Source of the DNA: Chryseobacterium oncorhynchi
Lineage (GTDB): Bacteria > Bacteroidota > Bacteroidia > Flavobacteriales > Weeksellaceae
DNA: 64,000 bases
Assembly: GCF_002899895.1 (NCBI RefSeq)
Contig: NZ_PPEI02000003.1
Location: 310,001 to 374,000, forward strand
Direction of reading: 5' to 3'
In this document: positions 9,749-17,738 of the stretch, piece by piece
How positions within the stretch are numbered: position 1 is the stretch's first letter
Layout of the letters: the number at the start of each line of letters is the position of its first letter
The notes under the pieces: generated by a model
Seen by the model: only the letters and a program-made list of their open reading frames with translations
Told to the model about the DNA's origin: nothing
Database searches by the model: none
Made by a program: the position numbers and the translations under genes

Positions 9749-9756
9749 CAAATTTA
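9749..9756 (-). promoter_or_regulatory. -7 promoter box of hemA
   Basis: On the minus strand this reads TAAATTTG, a match to TAnnTTTG. Only 9 bp separate it from the hemA ATG, which implies a very short leader. Confidence 0.6.
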
Positions 9757-10150
9757 CGATTTTTTTAATTAATTAGCCCCTGATAGTGTATATGATAATT
9801 ATCGTAAAAAACTATAAGAGGTTTAGAGAAAAAAGGCAATAGGATAGAATGGTAAAAAGCAAATAGGATGTGCAGTTTTTCACGGTTATAGGCTTTTTTA
9901 TCATGTTAATCTCAGATTTCCAACCTTACACAGAATTTTGATTCCTTTGTTTGCTTATTTTTCAGGCATCCTTTTTGATATTTTAATAGTTTAGCATTTA
10001 ACCTTTTTAGCTTTCAATTTCCCTCATTAATTTTAGTTTAACTCAAACTCTGTAATTATCTAGACAGAAAGTTAATAAAGAATTATAAATTTTAATAAAA
10101 TTTTAACCAAATAATGTTGGTGGGAAATTTCTTTAGTAGTGTTAAATTTA

Positions 10151-10158
10151 TATCTTTG
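10151..10158 (+). promoter_or_regulatory. -7 promoter box of the mre operon
   Basis: TATCTTTG matches TAnnTTTG and lies 24 bp upstream of the mreB ATG. No good TTG -33 box is at the usual distance. Confidence 0.65.
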
Positions 10159-10182
10159 TAATCTTAAAATCAGAAGAAAAAT

Positions 10183-11208
10183 ATGAGTTTATTTGATATG
10201 TTTACGCAAGAAATTGCGATAGACCTAGGAACAGCTAATACCCTTATCATCCATAATAATAAAATTGTTATAGATCAACCGTCAATTGTCGCAATTGAAC
10301 GTTCTACGGGTAAACCCATTGCTGTAGGTGAACAGGCTAAGCATATGCAAGGTAAAACTCACGAGGATATTAAGACAATTCGTCCATTGAAAGATGGGGT
10401 TATTGCAGATTTCCACGCTTCTGAACACATGATTAAAGAATTTATCAAAAAAATTCCTGGAATTAAGGGTAAATTTATACAGCCTGCATTAAGAATTGTA
10501 ATCTGTATTCCTTCCGGTATCACTGAAGTTGAAAAAAGAGCGGTAAGAGATTCTGCTCAGAAAGTAAATGCAAAAGAAGTGAGATTGATCTATGAACCAA
10601 TGGCAGCTGCTATAGGAGTCGGGATTGATGTACAAAAACCTGAAGGTAACATGATCATCGATATAGGTGGAGGTACTACGGAAATTGCTGTAGTAGCTTT
10701 AGGAGGTATCGTATGTGATAAATCTGTAAAAATTGCAGGAGATGTATTTACAAATGATATTGCTTATTACTTAAGAACTCACCATAACCTTTATATTGGG
10801 GAAAGAACTGCTGAAAGAATCAAAATTGAAGTAGGTTCTGCAGTGGAAGATCTTGATGTAGACATCGAAGATATCCCAGTACAAGGTAGAGACCTTATTA
10901 CAGGTAAGCCTAAAGAAATTATGGTAGGATACAAAGAAATTGCACGTGCATTAGACAAGTCTATCATAAGAATTGAAGATGCTGTAATGGAAACTCTTTC
11001 TCTTACTCCACCGGAATTGGCAGCTGATATCTATAAAACGGGAATTTATCTTGCTGGAGGAGGAGCGTTGCTAAGAGGCCTTGCGGACAGAATTCACAAG
11101 AAGACAGGTCTTCCTGTATTTGTAGCTGAAGATCCGTTGAGAGCTGTAGTTCGTGGAACAGGTATTGCTCTTAAGAATATGGATAAATTCAACTTCTTAA
11201 TTAAATAA
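10183..11208 (+). CDS. mreB: Rod-shape actin homologue MreB
   Basis: This 341-residue actin-fold ATPase forms membrane-associated filaments that organise the elongasome. Nucleotide motifs are intact: DLGTANT near residue 16 (phosphate 1), IDIGGGTTE near 160 (phosphate 2) and LAGGGALLRGL near 290 (adenosine). The amphipathic start MSLFDMFTQEIAID is the usual membrane-binding end. It is the first gene of a five-gene operon with mreC, mreD, PBP2 and rodA. Confidence 0.98.
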   Translation: MSLFDMFTQEIAIDLGTANTLIIHNNKIVIDQPSIVAIERSTGKPIAVGEQAKHMQGKTHEDIKTIRPLKDGVIADFHASEHMIKEFIKKIPGIKGKFIQPALRIVICIPSGITEVEKRAVRDSAQKVNAKEVRLIYEPMAAAIGVGIDVQKPEGNMIIDIGGGTTEIAVVALGGIVCDKSVKIAGDVFTNDIAYYLRTHHNLYIGERTAERIKIEVGSAVEDLDVDIEDIPVQGRDLITGKPKEIMVGYKEIARALDKSIIRIEDAVMETLSLTPPELAADIYKTGIYLAGGGALLRGLADRIHKKTGLPVFVAEDPLRAVVRGTGIALKNMDKFNFLIK

Positions 11209-11236
11209 TTTTAACTTTTTACGACTTTATATCTGA

Positions 11237-12091
11237 ATGGGATTTTTGCTGAGACTATTTTCGAAGAACACACTTTTTGTCTTCTTTATATTCCTGCAAA
11301 TTATTGCTCTGGTTTTGATATTCACTAGAAATGCCATGCAGAAATCCTGGATAGCGGGCCAAACGGCTGCTTTTAATTCATGGGTTTCCGGATATATTGA
11401 TGAAGGAGTTTCTTATCTGAAGTTAAAACAGATCAATGAAGATCTTGTAGTTCAGAATAAAGCCCTTATGACCGAACTTTACGGAAAAGACGGAGCAAAA
11501 AATCCTGTCTTCAGAAAAGTTCATGATACCATTGGTGGTGGGCAGATTTATACTTTTGTTGATGGAGAAATTGTTTTTAACAGTATCAACAGAAGAAATA
11601 ATTACTTTACAATCAATCGTGGTAAAAGAGATGGTGTCTTTCCTCAAATGGGAATAATGGGACCTAGAGGAATTGCCGGGATTGTGATTAATTCTACAGA
11701 TAGTTATGCATTGGTTCAATCTGTATTGAGTGTCAATAAGATCAGAATTAATGCAGCACTCAAAAATTCAGGATACTTCGGTACTTTAACATGGAACGGA
11801 GATAATTCCAGGGTGATGCATCTTGCAGATATTCCAAAATATGTTGCATTAAAAATAGGAGACACCGTTGTTACAGACGGAAAGTCAGCAATCTTCCCGA
11901 AAGGGGTTACTATTGGTACTATTGCCGGTTATTCTGTGGATAATAAAACGGGATTCTGGGATATCTCAGTTGAACTGAGTGAAAAAATGGGAGCGTTGAA
12001 TAAAGTGTATGTAGTAAAGAATCTTAAAAAAGCCGATGTGCAAAAGATTCAAGATACTATGCAAGCTGTAATAAAGAAAGAAAATGATTAG
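11237..12091 (+). CDS. mreC: Rod-shape-determining protein MreC
   Basis: This 284-residue bitopic inner-membrane protein has one N-terminal transmembrane helix (about 11-30), a periplasmic coiled-coil stretch (about 55-80) and a double beta-barrel domain (about 105-265) containing FFTINRGKRDGVFPQMGIMG-like family sequence. MreC scaffolds PBP2 and RodA. It follows mreB by 28 bp, and its 3' end overlaps mreD by 8 bp. Confidence 0.95.
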   Translation: MGFLLRLFSKNTLFVFFIFLQIIALVLIFTRNAMQKSWIAGQTAAFNSWVSGYIDEGVSYLKLKQINEDLVVQNKALMTELYGKDGAKNPVFRKVHDTIGGGQIYTFVDGEIVFNSINRRNNYFTINRGKRDGVFPQMGIMGPRGIAGIVINSTDSYALVQSVLSVNKIRINAALKNSGYFGTLTWNGDNSRVMHLADIPKYVALKIGDTVVTDGKSAIFPKGVTIGTIAGYSVDNKTGFWDISVELSEKMGALNKVYVVKNLKKADVQKIQDTMQAVIKKEND

Positions 12092-12590
12092 CAGGACTTT
12101 ATTTACCGACATATTGATCATGATTTTTCTTGTTGCTTTACAGGTATTTGTATTGAACAGGATTACTCTTTTCGGGAAATATACTCCGGTATTGTATCCT
12201 GTATTTGTCATGTTCTATCCTTTCTTTAGAAACAAATTTCAGTTCCTGGCATTAAGTTTTTTAATGGGGCTGGCTATTGATGGTTTCCTTTATTCATGGG
12301 GGATCAATGCTTTTGCAACAACGTTGATTGCTTATTTTAGAACATTGATATTCAGGACTTCCACGGATACTTCCACAGACTTTTTTTCTTTTCAGTCCCT
12401 TCAATGGGCGCAGTTTTTGCTGTTTTTATTTTCAAGTATTTTTCTGCATCAGCTTCTAGTACAGTATATTGAGTTCTTTAAGTTTAGCAGATTTTTTGAA
12501 ATATTATTTAATGTGTTGGTAACAAGTGTTATTTCATTTATCTTTATCGTCATCTACGCATTAATATTTAAAATCAAACAAAAAGTTTGA
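12084..12590 (+). CDS. mreD: Rod-shape-determining protein MreD
   Basis: This 168-residue integral membrane protein has about five hydrophobic helices and a Phe-rich composition, the usual size for MreD. Sequence conservation is low in this family, so position carries weight: it overlaps mreC by 8 bp and its stop overlaps the TTG start of the PBP2 gene. Confidence 0.93.
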   Translation: MISRTLFTDILIMIFLVALQVFVLNRITLFGKYTPVLYPVFVMFYPFFRNKFQFLALSFLMGLAIDGFLYSWGINAFATTLIAYFRTLIFRTSTDTSTDFFSFQSLQWAQFLLFLFSSIFLHQLLVQYIEFFKFSRFFEILFNVLVTSVISFIFIVIYALIFKIKQKV

Positions 12591-14629
12591 ACACACGTTA
12601 TTTAAAAATTTTTTCCATCCTTGTTGTAATCGCTCTTATTTTTGTGGCGAGGCTTGCTTATTTGCAGTTGTTTACAGACCGTTATGCATTGAATGCAGCC
12701 AATACCTCTATTAAAACTGAATATGTTATTCCGCAACGAGGAGTCATTTTTGACAGAAACGGTAAAATAATGGTAGGGAATCAGCCTGCCTATGAAATTT
12801 CTTTTACTCAGGCTTTAATGAAACCGGATTTTGATACATTAGGCTTTTGTAGCTTAATGAAGATCAGTAAAGCTGATTTTATCAAAAAAATTGAATTTAT
12901 TAAAAAGGAAAAATATTATTCTAAGCTGACTCCAATGACTTTCATTAAGGACCTTAGCAGAGAAGATATAGCAAGAGTTCAGGAAATTATTTTTAAGTAC
13001 CCTGCTTTTAATATTGTTTCAAGACCTCAGCGTCAATATGAAGTCTCCACCTCCGGAAATCTTTTGGGGTATACAAGTGAGGTGAACGAAAAAGATATTA
13101 AAAAAGATTCCATATACTATTTACCAGGAGATTTTATCGGAAAAACGGGGGTTGAAAAATCCTACGAAAAAGAACTTAGAGGAGTAAAAGGTGTGAAATA
13201 CATCCAAAAAGATATCAGGCTCCGAAATATTGGTTCTTATAAAAACGGATCTTTAGATAAAGATGTGATTACAGGTAAAGACATTACCTTAACGATTGAT
13301 TATGACCTTCAGAGAACGGCTGAAGAAATGCTGGTAAATAAGCACGGTGCAATTGTTGCTTTAGACCCTAATAACGGGGAAGTATTAGTAGCGGCTACGG
13401 GACCGGATATTGATCCGAACCTTTTCACCGGACCTTATAAATCAAAAAATTTATATGCTCTGTCAAAAGATACGCTTTACGAGAATAAACCTACTTTTGA
13501 CCGTTCTTTACAAGCTGGATATCCTCCTGGGTCAACTTTCAAATTGTTGACAGCTCTAGCTGCAATGCAGATGGGAGTAATGGATGAAAAAACTATTTTC
13601 CCTTGTGGTGGTGGATTTTTCTATAAAGGCAAAAGAATTAAAGGTCATGGGGGAGCTGAGCCACTAATTCCTTCAATTCAGGTATCCAGTAACTGTTTTT
13701 TCACCTATGCGTTTATTGCAATAATCAAAAAATATCCAGGAAATCCTTCAAAAGGTGTTGATGAATGGAAAGAAATCATGAGCAGTTTTGGAGTTGGAGA
13801 GTTTTTAAATAATGATTTTGCTGTGGGTGCAAAAGGAAGAATACCTTCAGGAGATTTTTATGAGAAAAGGTTTAAAGCGATCATGAAAGCAAGTGGTTCC
13901 CAGAGAACTGATTTTAAAAACTGGGATGAGATGTCAACCGGAGCTATTTATAATGGAATGGGGCAGGGAGACGTTTTGGTAACTCCTATTCAACTTGCGA
14001 ATTATGTAGCTGCTATTGCTAACAAAGGTTGGTATTATACCCCTCATATCGTAAAAGGAATTGACGGAAAAGCAAATCCTGATCCAAGATTTAAGGTTAA
14101 GCATAAAACTTTGGTTGATCCAAAACATTTTGAACCTGTTTTAAAAGGTATGGAAGCCGTAGTTTTGAGAGGAACAGCAAGAGGGTTAAAATCTAATGAC
14201 TTTACACAATTAGCCAAGACAGGTACTGCACAGGTTCCACAAGGAAAGGATAATTCTATCTTTGTGTTGATTGCTCCGGCTGATAAACCAAAAATTGTTG
14301 TGGTTGCAGTAATGGAGCATGCCGGATTTGGAGCTACATGGGCAGGTCCAGCTTGTACAGTGATTGCTGAAAAATATATTACTGGTGATTTGAAAAGAGA
14401 AAATCTGTATAAAAAAATGATTACTTCGAGTTTCATGCCAGAATATAAAAGACAATGGATTGCAGATTTGAAGCGTAAAGGACTTTATAAAGATCCTAAA
14501 CCTGATTCAATTAAACAAAAAAGAATAAAGGATAGCCTGGATTTGATTAAGCAACAAAAAGCCAAGCTTCAGAAGAAGATAGAAGAAGAAACTAAAAATA
14601 ATAACGCTGCTAAAAAACCTGCTAAGTAA
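12587..14629 (+). CDS. mrdA: Penicillin-binding protein 2, elongasome transpeptidase
   Basis: This 680-residue class B PBP crosslinks peptidoglycan during elongation. It has an N-terminal membrane anchor (about 8-26), a pedestal domain starting with the RGVIFDRNGKIM motif at 51-62, and a transpeptidase domain with STFK (Ser316-Lys319), SSN (367-369) and KTG (544-546). The C-terminus is a Lys-rich cytoplasm-like tail (about 620-680), longer than in E. coli. The start is a TTG overlapping the mreD stop (TTGA), which indicates coupled translation; the next gene begins in its stop codon. Confidence 0.96.
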   Translation: MNTRYLKIFSILVVIALIFVARLAYLQLFTDRYALNAANTSIKTEYVIPQRGVIFDRNGKIMVGNQPAYEISFTQALMKPDFDTLGFCSLMKISKADFIKKIEFIKKEKYYSKLTPMTFIKDLSREDIARVQEIIFKYPAFNIVSRPQRQYEVSTSGNLLGYTSEVNEKDIKKDSIYYLPGDFIGKTGVEKSYEKELRGVKGVKYIQKDIRLRNIGSYKNGSLDKDVITGKDITLTIDYDLQRTAEEMLVNKHGAIVALDPNNGEVLVAATGPDIDPNLFTGPYKSKNLYALSKDTLYENKPTFDRSLQAGYPPGSTFKLLTALAAMQMGVMDEKTIFPCGGGFFYKGKRIKGHGGAEPLIPSIQVSSNCFFTYAFIAIIKKYPGNPSKGVDEWKEIMSSFGVGEFLNNDFAVGAKGRIPSGDFYEKRFKAIMKASGSQRTDFKNWDEMSTGAIYNGMGQGDVLVTPIQLANYVAAIANKGWYYTPHIVKGIDGKANPDPRFKVKHKTLVDPKHFEPVLKGMEAVVLRGTARGLKSNDFTQLAKTGTAQVPQGKDNSIFVLIAPADKPKIVVVAVMEHAGFGATWAGPACTVIAEKYITGDLKRENLYKKMITSSFMPEYKRQWIADLKRKGLYKDPKPDSIKQKRIKDSLDLIKQQKAKLQKKIEEETKNNNAAKKPAK

Positions 14630-15858
14630 TGAAATGGACTGAAGGAATAGATAAACTGGGCCTTGGACTGTATTTCCTGCTTTGCATTTTTGCTATTGCA
14701 AATATTTACAGTGTTGACCAGAAACTAGGTGAAAAGCAGTTGGCTTTTTTCTGTATATCTGTATTTGTAGGCCTTATCATATTTTTAGGAAGAAGTAAGT
14801 TCTTCGAGAATATGTCAGGGATTATTTACATTGGTGGTGTCCTCTTATTGATAGGTCTTTTTCCTTTTGGAAAGGAAATATTGGGACAGAAAAACTGGTA
14901 TAAGTTTGGAAGTTTTACTATGCAGCCTGTGGAATTTGCAAAAATAGGAACGGCTTTGATGCTTGCCAATTATGTTTCCGGACCTGATTTTAATCTGAAA
15001 AACAGGAAGTCCTTATTAACAGCTTTGGCGGTTATTGGTATTCCGGCAGTAGTTGTATTGGCTATTCCTGATGTTGGGTCTATGCTTGTATTCATAGCGT
15101 TTTTCATTGCCTTATACAGAGAAGGACTTAGCGGAATGTTGTTTGGTGTAGGCTTTATCTTTGCTGGGGTCTTCCTTATATCATTGGCGATTCCTCCGGT
15201 TTATGTGGCTGTAGCCATTTTGGTAATAGCCGGGGTTTTGATTGCCATGAACTACCATAGAATGTCATGGGATGTGATTTCTATTTCAGGAATTACGGGA
15301 TCTATTCTTTTGCTTTGTGGTTTAGCATTTGGTTCACCTTTTATCTTGGAGAAACTTCCTAAGCACCAGAGAGAAAGAATTGAGGTTCTTTATAAAGGAG
15401 AAAAAGCATTTAGAGATACTTCAGGATACAACTTATTATATTCCAAGACAGCAATTGGTTCCGGTGGGATTTGGGGAAAAGGATATCGTGAAGGATCTGT
15501 TACCCAAGGGAAGTTTGTTCCTGAGCAGGAAACCGATTATATATTCTGTACAGTAGGAGAGGAATGGGGATTCATGGGAAGTGCTATTCTTGTTTTGTGC
15601 TACATGGTCTATATTGGCCGAATCTATTATCTGGCAGAAAAACAGAAGTCCACCTTTAATCGTGTATTTGGATATTGCTTTGCTTCGATCCTGCTGATGC
15701 ACTTTTCAATCAATTTAGGGATGGTTATGGGGCTTTTCCCAACAGTAGGGATTCCTCTTCCGTATTTCAGTTATGGAGGTAGTTCCTTATTGGCATTCTC
15801 AATGATGACCTTTATTTTCTTTAAACTTAATTATTCAGACAAAAATAGCTTAGTATAG
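14629..15858 (+). CDS. rodA: SEDS peptidoglycan glycosyltransferase RodA
   Basis: This 409-residue polytopic protein (about 10 helices) is the partner polymerase of PBP2. The SEDS signature region KFVPEQETDYIFCTVGEEWG holds the conserved Glu/Asp residues, and the C-terminus shows GLFPTVGIPLPYFSYGGSS. The ATG shares one base with the PBP2 stop. It is the last gene of the mre operon; no strong terminator is visible directly after it. Confidence 0.96.
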   Translation: MKWTEGIDKLGLGLYFLLCIFAIANIYSVDQKLGEKQLAFFCISVFVGLIIFLGRSKFFENMSGIIYIGGVLLLIGLFPFGKEILGQKNWYKFGSFTMQPVEFAKIGTALMLANYVSGPDFNLKNRKSLLTALAVIGIPAVVVLAIPDVGSMLVFIAFFIALYREGLSGMLFGVGFIFAGVFLISLAIPPVYVAVAILVIAGVLIAMNYHRMSWDVISISGITGSILLLCGLAFGSPFILEKLPKHQRERIEVLYKGEKAFRDTSGYNLLYSKTAIGSGGIWGKGYREGSVTQGKFVPEQETDYIFCTVGEEWGFMGSAILVLCYMVYIGRIYYLAEKQKSTFNRVFGYCFASILLMHFSINLGMVMGLFPTVGIPLPYFSYGGSSLLAFSMMTFIFFKLNYSDKNSLV

Positions 15859-15968
15859 ATATTCTCTTTAAGCAAATAATAAAGCTGTAAAGAGGAAAGA
15901 TCTATTCTTATTTTAAATCTGCTCAATGTGCAGACAGTGAAGTTATACCCATAAATCATTATATTTTT

Positions 15969-16544
15969 ATGAAAGAAGCCTATGTTTTAGATCAAAACTT
16001 TGAAAATGTAGACTGTTCTCAATTAGAAAAAGGAGAATACGAAAATTGTGCTTTTAGAAATTGTAGTTTTGAATACATTAATCTATCAGGATTTAGTTTT
16101 ACCGACTGTGAGTTTATAGAATGCAATCTTAGTATGGCAAAACTTGTAGGCACAGCCTTTCGGGGTGTGATTTTTAAAGAATGTAAAATGTTTGGGCTTG
16201 AGTTCAGTAATTGCAATGAATTTGGAATGTCATTTACATTTGATGGGTGCTCCCTGAACAATTCCATATTTTATCAAACTTCAATTAAGAAAACCATTTT
16301 CAAAAACTCCAGATTGATTGAAGTTGATTTCACTGAATGTGATGTATCAAATGCAATCATTAGTAACTGCGATTTGTCTGGTGCTGTTTTCGATAACACA
16401 AACCTTGAAAAAGCAGATTTGAGGACATCGTTCAACTATTCAATAGATCCGGCTATAAACAGGCTTAAAAAGGCCAAATTTTCACTCTCTGAAGTGTATG
16501 GTCTATTATATAAGCTCGATATAGAAATAGATAGGAATAGCTAA
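15969..16544 (+). CDS. Pentapeptide-repeat protein
   Basis: This 191-residue protein lacks a signal peptide. Most of it is a run of A(D/N)LXX-type pentapeptides (CAFRN, CSFEY, INLSG, FSFTD, CEFIE and so on), which would form a right-handed quadrilateral beta-helix of about eight coils. Some family members mimic DNA and protect gyrase (Qnr, MfpA, McbG), and this one resembles the McbG/Qnr size class. Nothing in the sequence shows such a role here. It is isolated from its neighbours and has no obvious -7 box. Confidence 0.85.
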   Translation: MKEAYVLDQNFENVDCSQLEKGEYENCAFRNCSFEYINLSGFSFTDCEFIECNLSMAKLVGTAFRGVIFKECKMFGLEFSNCNEFGMSFTFDGCSLNNSIFYQTSIKKTIFKNSRLIEVDFTECDVSNAIISNCDLSGAVFDNTNLEKADLRTSFNYSIDPAINRLKKAKFSLSEVYGLLYKLDIEIDRNS

Positions 16545-16636
16545 AGTAAAGAATCTGATGTCAGAGCTTAGATTTTAGAAGTGATATACTTTAAAAAATT
16601 TGGGCTTATTTACTCCGATATTTAGATAGACTGCAT

Positions 16637-16663
16637 AAAAAAGCCATCAGGATCTGATGGCTT
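16637..16663 (-). terminator. Terminator of the NlpC/P60 gene
   Basis: AAGCCATCAG and CTGATGGCTT form a perfect 10-bp stem with a 3-nt loop. On the minus strand it is followed by TTTTTT, 28 bp after the NlpC/P60 stop. It may also stop the pentapeptide gene on the plus strand, though the T-run there is weak. Confidence 0.85.
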
Positions 16664-16690
16664 CATTATTTAAATCAATTATTTATAAAA

Positions 16691-17401
16691 TTAAAAATTT
16701 GCTGGTGTAGCTGGAGCAGTAGACGCTAGGTTATTATAAGCTTCTCCTTCTTCGTTGATTACTCTTTTTGCGAATCTGTATTTAGGTCCCCAATAAGAGT
16801 CATTCAGTGAAGAGATCATTACTCCCTTTGATGTTGCTGCGTGGATGAATTTTACTTCCCCTTCTTCAGTAACACTTTCTACAATACCTACGTGAGAAAT
16901 TCTTCTTCCATGAGAAAAGAAAATTAAGTCTCCTTTCTGTAGGCTTTCCTTTTCAATTCTTTCTCCCTCCTGAGCCTGAGATGCTGCTACTCTTGGTAAG
17001 CTAAGACCTGCTGCAGCTCCGAATACAGAAAGAACAAAAGCTGAACAATCTATACCTCTTCTTGTAGTTCCTCCATATCTGTAAGGAGTTCCAAGGTACG
17101 TTTCAGCTTCAGTAAGGATACCGTCAATGGTTTTATTATATCTGACTGCTTTTGCAATCTCAGAATTCTTAATGGCTTTTTTAGCGCTAGCTATAGATGC
17201 GGCCTTTTCTGCAAGAAAAGAATTGATAAGTTTTTGCTTATCCAGCTCCATTTTTTTGTTATCAATAGAAGCTAGTTTGGCATCTGTTTTGTATTCTTTA
17301 GCGTAAGTTGCTGGTTTTGAAACTACATAATTAGTAGCACACGATTGCAATGATACTGTAGTAACTATAGCAACTAAATAAGACAAAACTCTTTTCTTCA
17401 T
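16691..17401 (-). CDS. NlpC/P60 (C40) peptidoglycan endopeptidase lipoprotein
   Basis: The protein is 236 residues from the ATG at 17401; upstream in-frame codons lie before or within the promoter. A lipoprotein signal (MKKRVLSYLVAIVTTVSLQS, lipid Cys21) is followed by a helical linker and a C40 domain from about 95. The catalytic triad is visible: Cys119 in RRGIDCSAF, His170 in RRISHVGIV and His187 in FIHAAT. It is probably an envelope D,L-endopeptidase (spr/MepS-like) that opens peptide crosslinks. A -7 box TACTTTTG lies upstream. Confidence 0.93.
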   Translation of the reverse strand: MKKRVLSYLVAIVTTVSLQSCATNYVVSKPATYAKEYKTDAKLASIDNKKMELDKQKLINSFLAEKAASIASAKKAIKNSEIAKAVRYNKTIDGILTEAETYLGTPYRYGGTTRRGIDCSAFVLSVFGAAAGLSLPRVAASQAQEGERIEKESLQKGDLIFFSHGRRISHVGIVESVTEEGEVKFIHAATSKGVMISSLNDSYWGPKYRFAKRVINEEGEAYNNLASTAPATPANF

Positions 17402-17451
17402 ATATATTTGATTAACCGTGTTAAAAGGAATATTTATTTCCAAAAGCAATA

Positions 17452-17459
17452 CAAAAGTA
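17452..17459 (-). promoter_or_regulatory. -7 promoter box of the NlpC/P60 gene
   Basis: The minus strand reads TACTTTTG, matching TAnnTTTG, 50 bp upstream of the chosen ATG. It rules out translation from the longer ORF start at 17473. Confidence 0.6.
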
Positions 17460-17683
17460 GAGATTCCGAGCAAAAGACCCCTGATATGATAATTGTCAGG
17501 ATCTTATTTTAACACTATTTAACATATTATTTGCTTATGTTAAAGAAAAATAAACCGCAACAGCCTATTTTTGGTGAGTTTGCGGTTTTTTTTATTAAGA
17601 TTCTTTAACAAACGATATCGATTTTCTTCTATAAATCGGCATTTGAGATTTAAAACTCCAATTTTTCAGGTTGTTAACAAAAC

Positions 17684-17713
17684 AAAAAAATTCCCCGGAA
17701 AACCGAGGAATTT
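17684..17713 (-). terminator. Terminator of glnA
   Basis: AAATTCCCCGG and CCGAGGAATTT form an 11-bp stem with one mismatch and a 4-nt loop. On the minus strand it is followed by TTTTGTTTTG, about 25 bp after the glnA stop. Confidence 0.75.
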
Positions 17714-17738
17714 AAACTAATATGGAACTTTACAGGTG

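Larger units (their letters stand above)
9740..10182. other. Gene-free divergent region between hemA and mreB (443 bp)
   Basis: This is AT-rich DNA with no credible ORF. It holds the hemA -7 box on the minus strand at its left edge, the mreB -7 box at its right edge, and a 10-bp palindrome GATAATTATC at 9794-9803 that could be a regulator site or chance. I see nothing else that can be assigned. Confidence 0.6.
17402..17738. other. Gene-free stretch between NlpC and glnA (337 bp)
   Basis: It holds the NlpC promoter box at 17452-17459, a hairpin at 17552-17588 with AAACCGCAA/TTGCGGTTT arms, a 19-nt loop and T-rich tracts on both strands, and the glnA terminator at 17684-17713. No credible ORF is present. 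Confidence 0.6.

Noticed and set aside
9752-10182. Small RNA or riboswitch in the hemA-mreB gap
   Set aside because: I could find no stable conserved fold or terminator; only promoter boxes and one short palindrome.
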